Shown here one piece after another: positions 54,689 to 63,720 of a stretch of DNA of 64,000 bases. The notes under the pieces were generated by a model. That model was given only the letters and a program-made list of their open reading frames with translations. It made no database searches and was not told the DNA's origin. The stretch is from Pseudomonas sp. CFII64 (lineage in GTDB: Bacteria > Pseudomonadota > Gammaproteobacteria > Pseudomonadales > Pseudomonadaceae), in assembly GCF_000416235.1 (NCBI RefSeq), contig NZ_ATLO01000012.1:62001-126000 (forward strand), given 5' to 3'. How positions within the stretch are numbered: the first letter of the stretch is position 1; each line of letters starts with the position of its first letter. Position numbers and translations under genes: made by a program.

Positions 54689-55372
54689 TCACACCGCCAA
54701 TTGCACCGCCCGATCATCCAGCACATTCGCCACAGCTTGCAGGATCGGCCCGGCTTCAGTGCGCACCAGCCAGTCCGGGCTGACGTCGGCGAAGATCACC
54801 TGACCGTGGCCATCGATCACCACGACCGTTGGTTGCGGCAATTCCCAGGTTCCGGTTCCGGTGACTTCGCCGATGCCGTTGCCTTTGCTCAACGAGGCCG
54901 CGCGTGAGGCTTCGTGGAAGCTGTAGAGAATCCCCAACTGCCGAGCCAGTACGTTATCGGTATCCGTGGCGACATCAAACTCCAGACCGTGTCGCTGTTT
55001 GATCTCGATCAGACGTTCGGGAACTTGCGGGCTCACGGCAATCAACGGCACGCCAAGCGCCTGCAATTTGGGGAATAGCTGGCGCTGGTAATAGGGCAGG
55101 GCAATATTGCAGGCCGGGCACCCGGCGAAACGGAAGAAAGTCAGCACAGCAGGGCCGTAGGCGATGAGTTGATCGCGGCTGAAAGTGCCGCCTTCGACAT
55201 TCTGCAATGTGAAATCCGGTGCCTGATCGCCAACCTGCACGAAGCGCGCATGCTTGGCGGCATCCACCAGCGTCTGGCGTTGATCGATATTGACCTGCAA
55301 GGCTTATGGCGCCCAGCTGGTCAGGCGTTCGCTGTGCAGATCGGCCAGCAGTTGATTCAGTGATTCGCTCAT
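54689..55372 (-). pseudogene. Peroxiredoxin-like (AhpC/TSA) gene with an in-frame stop codon
   Basis: The ATG at 55372 on the minus strand follows a GGAAATTCCC leader and opens MSESLNQLLADLHSERLTSWAP. A TAA stop (55304-55306) is the 23rd codon. The same frame then continues for 204 codons as a normal AhpC/TSA-type protein: DFTLQNVEGGTFSRDQL, FFRFAGCPACNIALPYY (CPAC active site), VIDGHGQVIFADVSPDW. Relatives read through this position without a stop, so one base change explains it. Rescue by a TTG at 55300 is conceivable but has no ribosome-binding site. Confidence 0.8.
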
Positions 55373-55387
55373 GGGAATTTCCTCTGA

Positions 55388-57874
55388 TTAAAAGTTGTAA
55401 GCCAGACGCGTGTAGTAATACGAACCGCCGAAACCAAAGGGCGAGAACTGGCCGTATTTGTATGCGCCGCCCCAATCGGAGATGCCTTTCTTGTCCGGGT
55501 AGACGTTGAACAGGTTGTTTGCGCCCAAGGCCAGGGTCAGGCTTTTGCTCATGGCGTAGGCGACGTCCAGGTCAGTGATCCATTTCGCCGAATAGGTGCG
55601 GTCGTTGACCGGGTTATTGTCCCCTTCGGTGTAACTGCCGAAGCGGGTCACGGTTAGATTCAGGTCGTAATCGTCGACCTTCCAGTTGGAGGCCAGAATC
55701 AGCTTCGATTGCGGCGTGGCGACGGTCAGATCCTTTTGCAAACGTCGATCAAACAGCTGGTATTGCGAGCCAAGGCCGGTCAGTGCGGCGGGGTTGGCCT
55801 GGAGTTTCTCGATCTTGGTCTGGTTCCAGTTGTAGGCCGCGCTCCAGCGCACCAGACCGTATTGACCGAGGTTCTGCCTGAACTCGTTGACCACATCGAC
55901 GCCGCGAGTGCGGGTGTCCACGGCGTTGGTGTAGTACTGCGCATACAGCGAGGGCGACAGGCCGTTGGCGGCGAGAATTTGCGACACCGCGCTGCCGCCC
56001 AGCAGGCTGGTGGAAACAATGCGGTCACGAATCGCGATCTGATAGAAATCCGTGGTCAGGCGATAGTTGTCCGTGGGTTCGAAGGTCACGCCGAAGCTGT
56101 AGTTGAGGGATTTCTCCGGCTTCAGCTGTTCCGCGCCCAGCGCCTTGGCCTCGGCGCTGTCCACCGGCAGCACCTTGACTGGCACCGAGACTTGCTGGCC
56201 GTTGACTACGCCCGCCGAGGTGAAAGTAGAAGAGGCATAAATCGTCTGCGCCAGCGACGGCGCGCGAAAGCCGTTGTTGACCGTGCCGCGCAGGGCCAGG
56301 CCGGGCAGGATTTCATAGCGCGTCGAGAACTTGCCGCTCCAGGTGCTGCCGATGTCCTGGGTGTAATGCTCGTAGCGACCGGCCACGCCCAGGTACCACT
56401 TGTCTGTCACGTCCAGGCCCAGGTCAAAATAGCTGGCGACGTTGTTGCGGCTGATACTGCCGGCATCTGCAGTGCTGGTGCCGTTGTAGGAGGCAAGGCC
56501 CGGCAAAGGCGTCAGTCCGGCAAACGGGCCGCTGGGCAGAATGTAATTACCCGGCGTATAGCTGGCGTAATCCCCGGCTTCGATTTCAAAGCGCTCGAAG
56601 CGGTGCTCGAAGCCGAACGCCGCTTGCAGCGGGTTTTTCATGCCGATGTCGAAGCTGCGATTGAAGTCCAGGTTGTTGGTCCACTGATCGAAGATCTGCG
56701 ACGCCAGATTGAACGAAGTGGGGCTGGTCGGCCCCCATGACGGGTTGATCGTGTTATTGGCATTGAGCGTCGAATCGTCTTCGCCCCAAGTGGAGCTGGC
56801 GTCGTAATTCCAGCCGCCCACTTCACCCTTGAAGCCACCGGCAATCTGGAAATCCTTGGTGCGGTTACGACGTTGCGCGTGGATGCCGTCCGGGTAAGGC
56901 GTATCCGGGTCGCCGGCCAGCGAGGTGATTTCGTTGGGCCGATAGTTGCCGGTGACTTTGGTGGTTTCCATGTAACTGAAGGTCGAGAACGAATAGAACT
57001 TGAGATCATCCTGCAGCGGGATTTCCAGGTTATAGCTGCCGTTGGTGACCTTCTCGCGGCCCAGCCCGTAACTGGGGTTCCAGCCATGGGGATCAACCGT
57101 CTGGTCGCGGCTGTCGGGGCGGCCGGCCGAGCCGTACAAGTTGCCGGTGGCGCTGCCGGAGCGGCTAAAGGGTTCTTGCACCTTGCTGTCCAGGGCCAGA
57201 TTGAGGAAGCCATCGTTGGGCAGTGGCAAGCCGTAATTGAACATCTGGTGCGTGGTGTCGCCATCGCCACTGCCATAGCGTCCGAAACTGGTTTCGGCGC
57301 TGCCGCCGTTGTCGCTTTCCTTGAGGATGATATTGATCACCCCGGCGATGGCGTCGGAGCCGTATTGCGCCGAAGCGCCGTCGCGCAGCACTTCGATATG
57401 GTCCACGGCAGAAACCGGAATCAGGTCGAGGTTGACCGGCACCGCCGCCGTGCCGATTCGCGCCAGGTTGTTGATCAGCGCGGTGTTGTGACGACGCTTG
57501 CCGTTGACCAGCACCAGCACTTGATCCCCGGACAAGCCGCGCATGGTCACGCCGCGCACCGACCACGATGTGCCGCCGCCATTGATGGCCGGCAGATTGA
57601 AGGATGGCAGCAGACGCGAGAGTAATTCCTTGAGCCCGACCTTTCCGCTGGCCTGCAGTTGCTCGGCGCTGATCACATCGATGGGCGAAGGGCTGTCGGC
57701 CACGGTCCGCGCCTGACCGCCGCGATTGCCGGTGACTACTACGGTGTTCAATGTCTGGTCGGCACTGGCCTTGCCTTCGTTGCTGGCGGCCTGCACCTGA
57801 ATGCTGCTGGCCAGCAGGCTCAGCGCTGCGTAGGCCATGTATTCGTTGTTCTTTCGGGGTTTGATGGCTTGCAT
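55388..57874 (-). CDS. TonB-dependent outer membrane receptor
   Basis: The 828-residue protein has a signal peptide (YAALSLLASSIQVQA), a TonB-box-like LNTVVVTGN, and a plug (SPIDVISAEQLQASGKVGLKELLSRLLPSFN, then HIEVLRDGASAQYGSDAIAGVINIILK). A long barrel follows, ending in YYYTRLAYNF. The plug lacks the ferric-siderophore hallmarks and resembles receptors for organic nutrients. ATG at 57874 gives the natural start. It lies between the peroxiredoxin-like gene and the TauD-type dioxygenase gene; its context suggests uptake of a sulfur compound such as a sulfate ester. Confidence 0.9.
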   Translation of the reverse strand: MQAIKPRKNNEYMAYAALSLLASSIQVQAASNEGKASADQTLNTVVVTGNRGGQARTVADSPSPIDVISAEQLQASGKVGLKELLSRLLPSFNLPAINGGGTSWSVRGVTMRGLSGDQVLVLVNGKRRHNTALINNLARIGTAAVPVNLDLIPVSAVDHIEVLRDGASAQYGSDAIAGVINIILKESDNGGSAETSFGRYGSGDGDTTHQMFNYGLPLPNDGFLNLALDSKVQEPFSRSGSATGNLYGSAGRPDSRDQTVDPHGWNPSYGLGREKVTNGSYNLEIPLQDDLKFYSFSTFSYMETTKVTGNYRPNEITSLAGDPDTPYPDGIHAQRRNRTKDFQIAGGFKGEVGGWNYDASSTWGEDDSTLNANNTINPSWGPTSPTSFNLASQIFDQWTNNLDFNRSFDIGMKNPLQAAFGFEHRFERFEIEAGDYASYTPGNYILPSGPFAGLTPLPGLASYNGTSTADAGSISRNNVASYFDLGLDVTDKWYLGVAGRYEHYTQDIGSTWSGKFSTRYEILPGLALRGTVNNGFRAPSLAQTIYASSTFTSAGVVNGQQVSVPVKVLPVDSAEAKALGAEQLKPEKSLNYSFGVTFEPTDNYRLTTDFYQIAIRDRIVSTSLLGGSAVSQILAANGLSPSLYAQYYTNAVDTRTRGVDVVNEFRQNLGQYGLVRWSAAYNWNQTKIEKLQANPAALTGLGSQYQLFDRRLQKDLTVATPQSKLILASNWKVDDYDLNLTVTRFGSYTEGDNNPVNDRTYSAKWITDLDVAYAMSKSLTLALGANNLFNVYPDKKGISDWGGAYKYGQFSPFGFGGSYYYTRLAYNF

Positions 57875-57932
57875 GTCTACCGCTTCCTTGAAAAACCCGG
57901 ATATCACTGGGCCGACTGGTGCGCGCTTGTGT

Positions 57933-57987
57933 TGTAGGACTGGCTTCAGCCGGAAGTAAGCTTTCGCGGCTGAAGCCGCTCCTACGA
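57933..57987. repeat. REPIN palindrome
   Basis: TGTAGGACTGGCTTCAGCCGG and CGGCTGAAGCCGCTCCTACGA form an imperfect inverted REP pair between the receptor start and the dioxygenase stop. The same family gives the perfect palindrome at 62933. Confidence 0.7.
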
Positions 57988-58022
57988 ACAATCGAGCCCC
58001 TACAAATAGAATGGCTGCTTCG

Positions 58023-58922
58023 TTAGTCCTGCGCGGTGCGCCGCACGCGGTGGGGAATGTCGTCGTCGGCGATCAGCACCCGTTCCATGCGTCGTGGGTA
58101 GTCGCCGTAGTTGTAGATCGGGTAATGCAGGGTGGCGCGGTTGTCCCAGAAAGCGATGGAATGCTTGCGCCATTTGAAGCGCACCTGATGCTCAGGTTTA
58201 TTGAATTCCTGATGCAGGCGCTCAACCAGCTGCTTGCTGCGCGCGGGCTCCCAGCCAATGATCGAAGGGTTCTGCGAGAAGTTGATGAACAGGCTGTCTT
58301 CCCCGGTTTCCGGATGCGTGCGCACCAGCGGATGGGCGAGGATCGGGTAGTGATAACCCACCGCATCCAGGGATTTCTTGAAGTCGTGGACCACTTGCAG
58401 TGTGTCGATTTCCTCGCGCAAGGCTTCCGGCAAGGCGCGATACACCGCCCCGGCATCCGCCCAGACCGTATCGCCACCCACTGGCGGCAAATCCACGGCG
58501 CGCAGAATCGCGCCAAACGTCGGCTTCAACAGCCAGCTGGTGTCGGTGTGCCAGCGGCCGGTGGTGTTGGGTCCGTACAGCTTGCGCGCGTCCTTGGCTT
58601 CAATGAGGTGGGCGAAGGGTTTGCTGGTGTCGTTCTGTTGCGTGGTGGGATGCACATACAGTTCGCCAAACTCACGAGCGAAGGCGATTTGCTGCGCCGA
58701 ATCGATGTCCTGGTCGCGGAAGAAAATCACTTTGTGTTCCAGCAACAGCGCACGGATTTCATCGCGCTGCGCGGCAGTGATCGGCTGGCGTAAATCGACA
58801 CCGGAAATCTCTGCGCCGATGGTAGGTTCCAGGCGGTTGACCTGCAACGAACGGACAATCTGCAGTGGAGCAGCAGGGTGGTCATGCTGTGACTGAAGGG
58901 CTTTTTCGAGGATTGCGGACAT
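58023..58922 (-). CDS. TauD/TfdA family alpha-ketoglutarate-dependent dioxygenase
   Basis: The 299-residue protein has the Fe(II) triad WHTDTSW (His125, Asp127) and His266 in ATLHYPIYNYGDYPRRMERV, with the 2-oxoglutarate arginine eleven residues later. Relatives include TauD (taurine), AtsK (alkyl sulfate esters) and TfdA. The motif GVDLRQPITAAQRDEIRALLLEHKVIFFRDQ is typical. Together with sulfonate-type ABC parts, a role in releasing sulfite or sulfate from organosulfur compounds is likely. It is divergent from the class II aldolase gene across an AT-rich region. Confidence 0.9.
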   Translation of the reverse strand: MSAILEKALQSQHDHPAAPLQIVRSLQVNRLEPTIGAEISGVDLRQPITAAQRDEIRALLLEHKVIFFRDQDIDSAQQIAFAREFGELYVHPTTQQNDTSKPFAHLIEAKDARKLYGPNTTGRWHTDTSWLLKPTFGAILRAVDLPPVGGDTVWADAGAVYRALPEALREEIDTLQVVHDFKKSLDAVGYHYPILAHPLVRTHPETGEDSLFINFSQNPSIIGWEPARSKQLVERLHQEFNKPEHQVRFKWRKHSIAFWDNRATLHYPIYNYGDYPRRMERVLIADDDIPHRVRRTAQD

Positions 58923-59289
58923 GGCGATGGAACCTCTCTTTGTTATGGATGGTTAACCTCCGCCTGGAGAGGGGTCGGGTAGGGAAGTCCGGCTAACTGG
59001 GGATGGGGCCGGTTATTAAAGATGCCGACGGTGCAAACATATAAGCATAATGATTGTTGTTAATATGCTACTTTTTAATGATTAGGTTATAACGAAAATG
59101 CATTTGCGGCTCTGGCTTGCCCGCTGCAGGGGCCTACTGGTTGACGAGAAGATTGAAATGCTCGTTCCTGCAGAACGCGATAACAAATAAACAAATTTCA
59201 TAATTAGCTTAGATTAAAATGTGCTTTTTAAATGTTTTCTTATGCGCTTAGGCTACTTCAATACTTTTTTGAGCCCTTGGAGCCAAGCC
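58923..59289. promoter_or_regulatory. AT-rich divergent promoter region
   Basis: These 367 bases between the dioxygenase and class II aldolase genes hold no gene. DNA from about 59035 to 59220 is strongly A+T rich, with GATTAGGTTATAACG (59080-59094) matching the half site seen at 51986-52006. ATAAGCATAATGATTG-like tracts also resemble the AT-rich binding areas of LysR-type sulfur regulators such as CysB or Cbl. Confidence 0.45.
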
Positions 59290-60099
59290 ATGAGCAACGT
59301 CAGCGCATTACCTGTCCATTCCAACGTTACCGGTTCCGCAAGCGTGCGTGAGCGCGTCACGCCAGAAGAGTGGGAGGTGCGTGTCAAGCTGGCGGCGGCC
59401 TATCGACTGGCGGCGCAGAAACGCTGGACCGACCATATCTACACGCACTTTTCCGCTCGCGTGCCCGGCGCGGAAGAACATTTCCTGATCAACGCCTTCG
59501 GCTTGTTGTTCGATGAAATCAGCGCCTCGAATCTGGTCAAGGTCGATATCGACGGCACCATCGTCGACGATCCTACCGGCCTGGGCATCAACTACGCCGG
59601 CTACGTCATTCACAGCGCAATTCACGCGGCACGTCACGATCTGGTCGCGGTTCTGCACACTCACACTCGCGATGGCATTGCGGTTTCTGCGCAGAAAGGC
59701 GGACTGTTGCCGATTTCCCAGCATTCTCTGGGTTTTTCGGGGCGCATTGCTTATCACGGCTATGAAGGCGTGGCGCTGGATCTGGATGAGCGCGAGCGAC
59801 TGGTGGCGGATCTGGGCGACAAGAGTGTGATGATCCTGCGCAATCACGGCCTGTTGACCGGCGGGGTCAGCGTCGAACATGCGTTCCAGCAACTGCACCG
59901 CCTGGAATACGCCTGCAATATCCAGATCGCCGCTCAGTCGGCCGGCAATGCCGAGTTGATCTATCCGCCTGCCGAAGTCGTGGCCAAGGTCGAAGAGCAA
60001 GCCAAAGTATTTTCCGATGGTCACGGGCCGGGTGTTGCCCGTCACTGGAACGCACTGATTCGCGAGCTTGAGCGGACCGATACGTCCTATAAGGAGTAA
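59290..60099 (+). CDS. Class II aldolase/adducin family protein
   Basis: The 269-residue protein has the Zn-binding histidines in VLHTHTRDGIAVS and a further His in LRNHGLLTGGVSVEHAF, the pattern of class II aldolase/adducin domains. Some relatives are fuculose-phosphate aldolases and others have unknown roles. ATG at 59290 follows TTGGAGCCAAGCC. The ABC permease gene comes 62 bases later in the same direction, so it may process a carbon or sulfur compound imported by that system. Confidence 0.87.
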   Translation: MSNVSALPVHSNVTGSASVRERVTPEEWEVRVKLAAAYRLAAQKRWTDHIYTHFSARVPGAEEHFLINAFGLLFDEISASNLVKVDIDGTIVDDPTGLGINYAGYVIHSAIHAARHDLVAVLHTHTRDGIAVSAQKGGLLPISQHSLGFSGRIAYHGYEGVALDLDERERLVADLGDKSVMILRNHGLLTGGVSVEHAFQQLHRLEYACNIQIAAQSAGNAELIYPPAEVVAKVEEQAKVFSDGHGPGVARHWNALIRELERTDTSYKE

Positions 60100-60161
60100 C
60101 TGGGGCTTTTCGCAGTCAACCGTTTATGGGCCTGGCCCACCGCATTTTCAGGAAGACGCCG

Positions 60162-61034
60162 ATGTCTGCAAAAAATCTGGATGTTCGAGACGCCGACGCG
60201 GGCTTTCTGACAATTGATAAAGCTGCACCCCTTGATTCGGCGACGCAGCGTCGGGCAAACAGCGAGCGCTGGAAAGCGCCGGATTTTGTCCTGCGTCTGC
60301 TGAGCCCCATCGCCTTGCTGCTGCTCTGGGAGGTGGCCTCGCAAACCGGTCTGCTGCCGGCACGGGTCATCGCCGCGCCGTCGCAGATTGGCGGCACGCT
60401 GTGGGCGATGATCGAGTCCGGCGAGTTGGCCACGCACCTGTGGGTGTCATTGCAGCGAGCCTTGCTGGGCTTGAGCATTGGCGTGTGCATCGGCGTGGTT
60501 GCCGCGCTGATCACCGGTCTGTCGAAGCGCGGCGAAGTGGTTCTCGATTCGCCGATGCAAATGTTGCGCACCATTCCTTCGCTGGCGTTGGTGCCGCTGT
60601 TCATCCTCTGGTTTGGCATCGGCGAGTTTACCAAGGTCGCGCTGATCGTTACCGGCACCACGTTCCCGGTGTACCTCAACCTGTTTTCCGGTATTCGCAA
60701 TATCGATCCCAAGTTGATCGAGGCGGCCAATACCTTGGGACTCAATCGCCGCCAGCTGATCTGGCACGTGATCCTGCCCGGTTCCTTGCCGTCGTTTTTT
60801 GTCGGCCTGCGTTACTCCCTGGGGATTTCCTGGCTGGCGCTGGTGTTCGTCGAACAGATCAACACCACCGCAGGCATCGGCTATCTGGCCAGTGACGCGC
60901 GAGACTTCATGCGCACTGACGTGATTGTCATCTGCCTGCTGATCTACAGCATCCTCGGACTGGTCATCGACACCATCATCCGCACGCTGGAGCGCTATGC
61001 GCTGGCCTGGCGTCCAACATTCGTGAGGAATTGA
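60162..61034 (+). CDS. ABC transporter permease (SsuC/TauC-like)
   Basis: The 290-residue protein has six predicted helices and the EAA-like loop AANTLGLNRRQLIWHVILPGSLPSFFVGLRYSLG, which contacts the ATPase. This is the sulfonate/nitrate/taurine family. ATG at 60162 follows CAGGAAGACGCCG; the open frame upstream is not needed. The ATPase gene follows after two bases. No substrate-binding protein is encoded next to this pair. Confidence 0.9.
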   Translation: MSAKNLDVRDADAGFLTIDKAAPLDSATQRRANSERWKAPDFVLRLLSPIALLLLWEVASQTGLLPARVIAAPSQIGGTLWAMIESGELATHLWVSLQRALLGLSIGVCIGVVAALITGLSKRGEVVLDSPMQMLRTIPSLALVPLFILWFGIGEFTKVALIVTGTTFPVYLNLFSGIRNIDPKLIEAANTLGLNRRQLIWHVILPGSLPSFFVGLRYSLGISWLALVFVEQINTTAGIGYLASDARDFMRTDVIVICLLIYSILGLVIDTIIRTLERYALAWRPTFVRN

Positions 61035-61036
61035 AC

Positions 61037-61849
61037 ATGGCTGCCCTGGACCTGCTGCACCCTGATTTTCATCCGGTTTCCGGCAACATCGCACCTGTGC
61101 AACTGCGCAACGTGGTCCGTCAGTTTGGCCCGCAACGGGTGATCGACGGGCTCGATCTGGATATCGCGCCGGGTGAATTCGTCGCCTTGCTGGGTGCCAG
61201 CGGTTCGGGCAAGACCACCTTGCTGCGCGCTTTGGCGGGCCTTGATGATATTGACAGCGGCAAGTTGCGGGTGCCAACCGCCCGCGCTGCGGTGTTTCAG
61301 GAACCGCGCCTGATGCCGTGGAAAAGTGCCTGGAAAAACGTGGTGCTGGGCCTGGATATCGATAACGCCAAGGATCGTGCGCTGGAGGCCTTGAGCGAAG
61401 TCGGCCTGACTCATCGGGTCGACGCTTTTCCCGCCACTTTATCTGGCGGCGAGGCGCAGCGAGTGGCCCTGGCCCGTGCGCTGGTGCGAGAACCTAAGTT
61501 GCTGTTGCTGGACGAACCCTTCGCCGCGCTGGATGCCTTGACCCGAATTCGCATGCATCAGTTGATCATTGAGTTATGGCGCACACACACGCCAGCAGTG
61601 CTCTTGGTAACTCACGATGTGGACGAAGCCATTCTGTTGGCGGATCGAGTGATTGTGCTCAATCAGGGCAAGATCGCCGACGAGCTACGCATTGATCTGC
61701 CACGGCAGCGCAGCACCGCGCAGGCGGGATTTCAGGGGATTCGCACGCGTTTGCTCGGCTTGCTGGGTGTTGACCACGACGCGAGCCATGCTGTTGAAAA
61801 TGCCCAGCCGGTGCAGGAGCACCTGCGCCGCTTTGCCAATGTTCGCTGA
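61037..61849 (+). CDS. ABC transporter ATP-binding protein (SsuB-like)
   Basis: The 270-residue ATPase has Walker A GASGSGKTT, signature LSGGEAQR, and Walker B LLLLDEPFAALDA, in usual order for sulfonate/nitrate-type importers. Q-loop VFQEPRLMPW is present. ATG at 61037 follows GAGGAATTGAAC; a TTG at 61031 would overlap the permease stop. It pairs with the preceding permease. Confidence 0.93.
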   Translation: MAALDLLHPDFHPVSGNIAPVQLRNVVRQFGPQRVIDGLDLDIAPGEFVALLGASGSGKTTLLRALAGLDDIDSGKLRVPTARAAVFQEPRLMPWKSAWKNVVLGLDIDNAKDRALEALSEVGLTHRVDAFPATLSGGEAQRVALARALVREPKLLLLDEPFAALDALTRIRMHQLIIELWRTHTPAVLLVTHDVDEAILLADRVIVLNQGKIADELRIDLPRQRSTAQAGFQGIRTRLLGLLGVDHDASHAVENAQPVQEHLRRFANVR

Positions 61850-61860
61850 GCAAATGCTCT

Positions 61861-61898
61861 GTTCCCGGCGTCTCAGCGTCAGCTGCTGCGCCGGGAAC
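61861..61898. terminator. Bidirectional terminator between convergent ABC genes
   Basis: GTTCCCGGCG and CGCCGGGAAC form a perfect 10-base-pair stem with an 18-base loop. It lies 11 bases after the ATPase stop on the plus strand and 15 bases beyond the stop of the minus-strand gene at 61914. Neither side has a clean T tract, but the minus side has short T runs. Confidence 0.65.
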
Positions 61899-61913
61899 GT
61901 TGAACGGCTTTAA

Positions 61914-62888
61914 TCAAGGCTTCCAGATATCCACATCCTTGGCATCGACTGCCTTGGGCAGCAGGCCGGCGGCAAAGAATGCGTCGGCGATTTTCTGTTG
62001 CTCGCCCAGCTGATCGGCCTTGACCGGTTGCACGTCATAGCTGCGATGCTGGTTGGCGATTTCTACGGTGGCCGCATCCAGATTGCCCCACAGCGGACCG
62101 AGCAACTGTGCTGCGTCACGGGGATTGTTCTTCACCCAGCTGCCGGCTTGTTGCAGTTGCGCATAGACAAGTTTCAGTACTTGCGGGTGCGCTTTGGCGT
62201 AGCTGGTGCTGGTCAGGTAATAGCGCTTGTACGTCGCCAGGCCCGTGCCGTCGGCGAGGGTGCGTGTCGGCAGTTGCCGCTGCACGCTGGTGAGGAAGGG
62301 TTCCCAGGTCACCCAGGCATCGACCTTGTTGTTTTCGAAGGCGGCGCGGCCATCGGCGGGAGTCAGGTAGGCCGGCTGGATGTCGGAGAATTTCAAACCC
62401 GCCTTTTGCAGCGCGGCGATCAGCAAATAGTGGCTGCCGGCGGCCTTGGTTACCGCGACTTTCTTGCCTTTGAGGTCTGCGAGCTGCAGCAGCGGCGAAT
62501 CCTTGTGCACGACAATCGCCTGGGCAGCAGGTGACGGGGTTTCTTCAGCGAAATACGTCAGTTTGGCCTGCGCCGCCTGGGCGAAAATCGGCACGGTATC
62601 GGCTACATCGGCGCTGATGTCGACATTGCCGATATTCAGGGATTCCAGCAGCGGCAAGCCACTCGGAAACTCGTGCCAGCTCACGGCGATGTTTTCCCTG
62701 GCCAAGGCTTTCTCCAGCGTGCCCTGGGTTTTCAGGATGGTAATCAGCGTCGACGACTTTTGATAACCAATGCGCAGGGTTTCCTGAGCCTGGGCGGGCA
62801 ACATCAACGACCAGGTGACAGCGACGGCAAGACCGGCCAACAGCGGCCGGCGGAGAATGGAGCGGCGTTTCTCGATGGGTCTGGACAT
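61914..62888 (-). CDS. ABC transporter substrate-binding protein (aliphatic sulfonate type)
   Basis: The 324-residue protein has a signal peptide (RPLLAGLAVAVTWSLMLPAQA) and the SsuA fold: LRIGYQKSSTLITILKTQGTLEKAL, WHEFPSGLPLLESLNIGNVDISADV, VHKDSPLLQLADLKGKKVAVTKAAGSHYLLI. SsuA proteins bind alkanesulfonates. It is on the minus strand in the same direction as the ATPase and permease genes at 63004 and beyond, of which it is the likely partner, although a REP palindrome separates them. Confidence 0.92.
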   Translation of the reverse strand: MSRPIEKRRSILRRPLLAGLAVAVTWSLMLPAQAQETLRIGYQKSSTLITILKTQGTLEKALARENIAVSWHEFPSGLPLLESLNIGNVDISADVADTVPIFAQAAQAKLTYFAEETPSPAAQAIVVHKDSPLLQLADLKGKKVAVTKAAGSHYLLIAALQKAGLKFSDIQPAYLTPADGRAAFENNKVDAWVTWEPFLTSVQRQLPTRTLADGTGLATYKRYYLTSTSYAKAHPQVLKLVYAQLQQAGSWVKNNPRDAAQLLGPLWGNLDAATVEIANQHRSYDVQPVKADQLGEQQKIADAFFAAGLLPKAVDAKDVDIWKP

Positions 62889-62932
62889 GGCGTACTCGGA
62901 TTTTGGTAGGACATAGTGGGTTGTGTCAGGAT

Positions 62933-62988
62933 CTGTAGGACCGGCTTCAGCCGGGAGAACGTTCTCCCGGCTGAAGCCGGTCCTACAG
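62933..62988. repeat. Perfect 56-base REP palindrome
   Basis: The stretch is an exact inverted repeat with two 28-base arms and no spacer (CTGTAGGACCGGCTTCAGCC at each end). It lies between the ATPase stop and the binding-protein start of a minus-strand operon, where it can fold in mRNA and act as terminator, stabiliser or insulator. The sequence is the Pseudomonas REP type. Confidence 0.8.
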
Positions 62989-63003
62989 GACGAAGAGCGG
63001 CTT

Positions 63004-63717
63004 TCAAATCACATGCGCATGCTGCAACTGGGTCAGCGCGGCGGCTTTCAGGCTTGCCAGCAGCGGGTCGCGGCGGTCCCTTGGATGGGCCAGATCCACC
63101 GGCAATTGTTCGCGGATGCTGCTTGGCCGATTGCCCATCACCAGCACCTGATCGCTCAGGTACAGCGCCTCATCGACGTCGTGGGTGACCAGCAGCAGCG
63201 CAATGGCGTGGTGGTGCGCCAGTTGCAGCAGCAGGTCCTGGAGTTTCATCCGGGTGAAAGCGTCCACCGCGCTGAACGGTTCGTCGAGCAACAACACGTT
63301 GGGCCGCGAGTACAGACCGCGAGCAATCGCCACACGCTGAGCCATGCCGCCGGACAGGGCTTTAGGCAGCGCCTGGGCAAAGCCGGTCAGGCCGACTTCC
63401 TCGATCAGCTGCGCGACCCAGGCTTTGTCGTAATGGCGGTCGTCACTGAAGCCGATGTTCTGCTCCACGGTCAGCCAGGGCATGAGGCGCGGTTCCTGGA
63501 AAATGAACGCGACTTCCCCGGCGGTGCTGCGCAGCTCGCCCTGGTAATCCTTTTCCAGCCCGGCAACGATGCGCAGCAGAGTACTTTTGCCGCAGCCGCT
63601 GGGGCCCAGCAGGCTGATGACCTGGCGGGCGTGCAATTGCAGATGAACGTTGTGCAGCACAGTGGTGGTGTCGAACGTCTTGCGCTCGACGCGGATATCC
63701 AGCAGGGGTTCGGGCAT
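63004..63717 (-). CDS. ABC transporter ATP-binding protein
   Basis: The 237-residue ATPase has Walker A GPSGCGKST, Q-loop FIFQEPRLMPW, signature LSGGMAQR and Walker B VLLLDEPFSAVDA. It belongs to the sulfonate/nitrate/taurine group and is clearly different from the ATPase at 61037. Its start lies 3 bases from the end of the permease gene at 63721, with which it forms one transcript. Confidence 0.92.
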   Translation of the reverse strand: MPEPLLDIRVERKTFDTTTVLHNVHLQLHARQVISLLGPSGCGKSTLLRIVAGLEKDYQGELRSTAGEVAFIFQEPRLMPWLTVEQNIGFSDDRHYDKAWVAQLIEEVGLTGFAQALPKALSGGMAQRVAIARGLYSRPNVLLLDEPFSAVDAFTRMKLQDLLLQLAHHHAIALLLVTHDVDEALYLSDQVLVMGNRPSSIREQLPVDLAHPRDRRDPLLASLKAAALTQLQHAHVI

Positions 63718-63720
63718 GAT

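Noticed and set aside
54689-55300. A complete peroxiredoxin gene starting at TTG 55300
   Set aside because: No ribosome-binding site; the frame continues upstream through a TAA to a good ATG, so interruption is the simpler reading.
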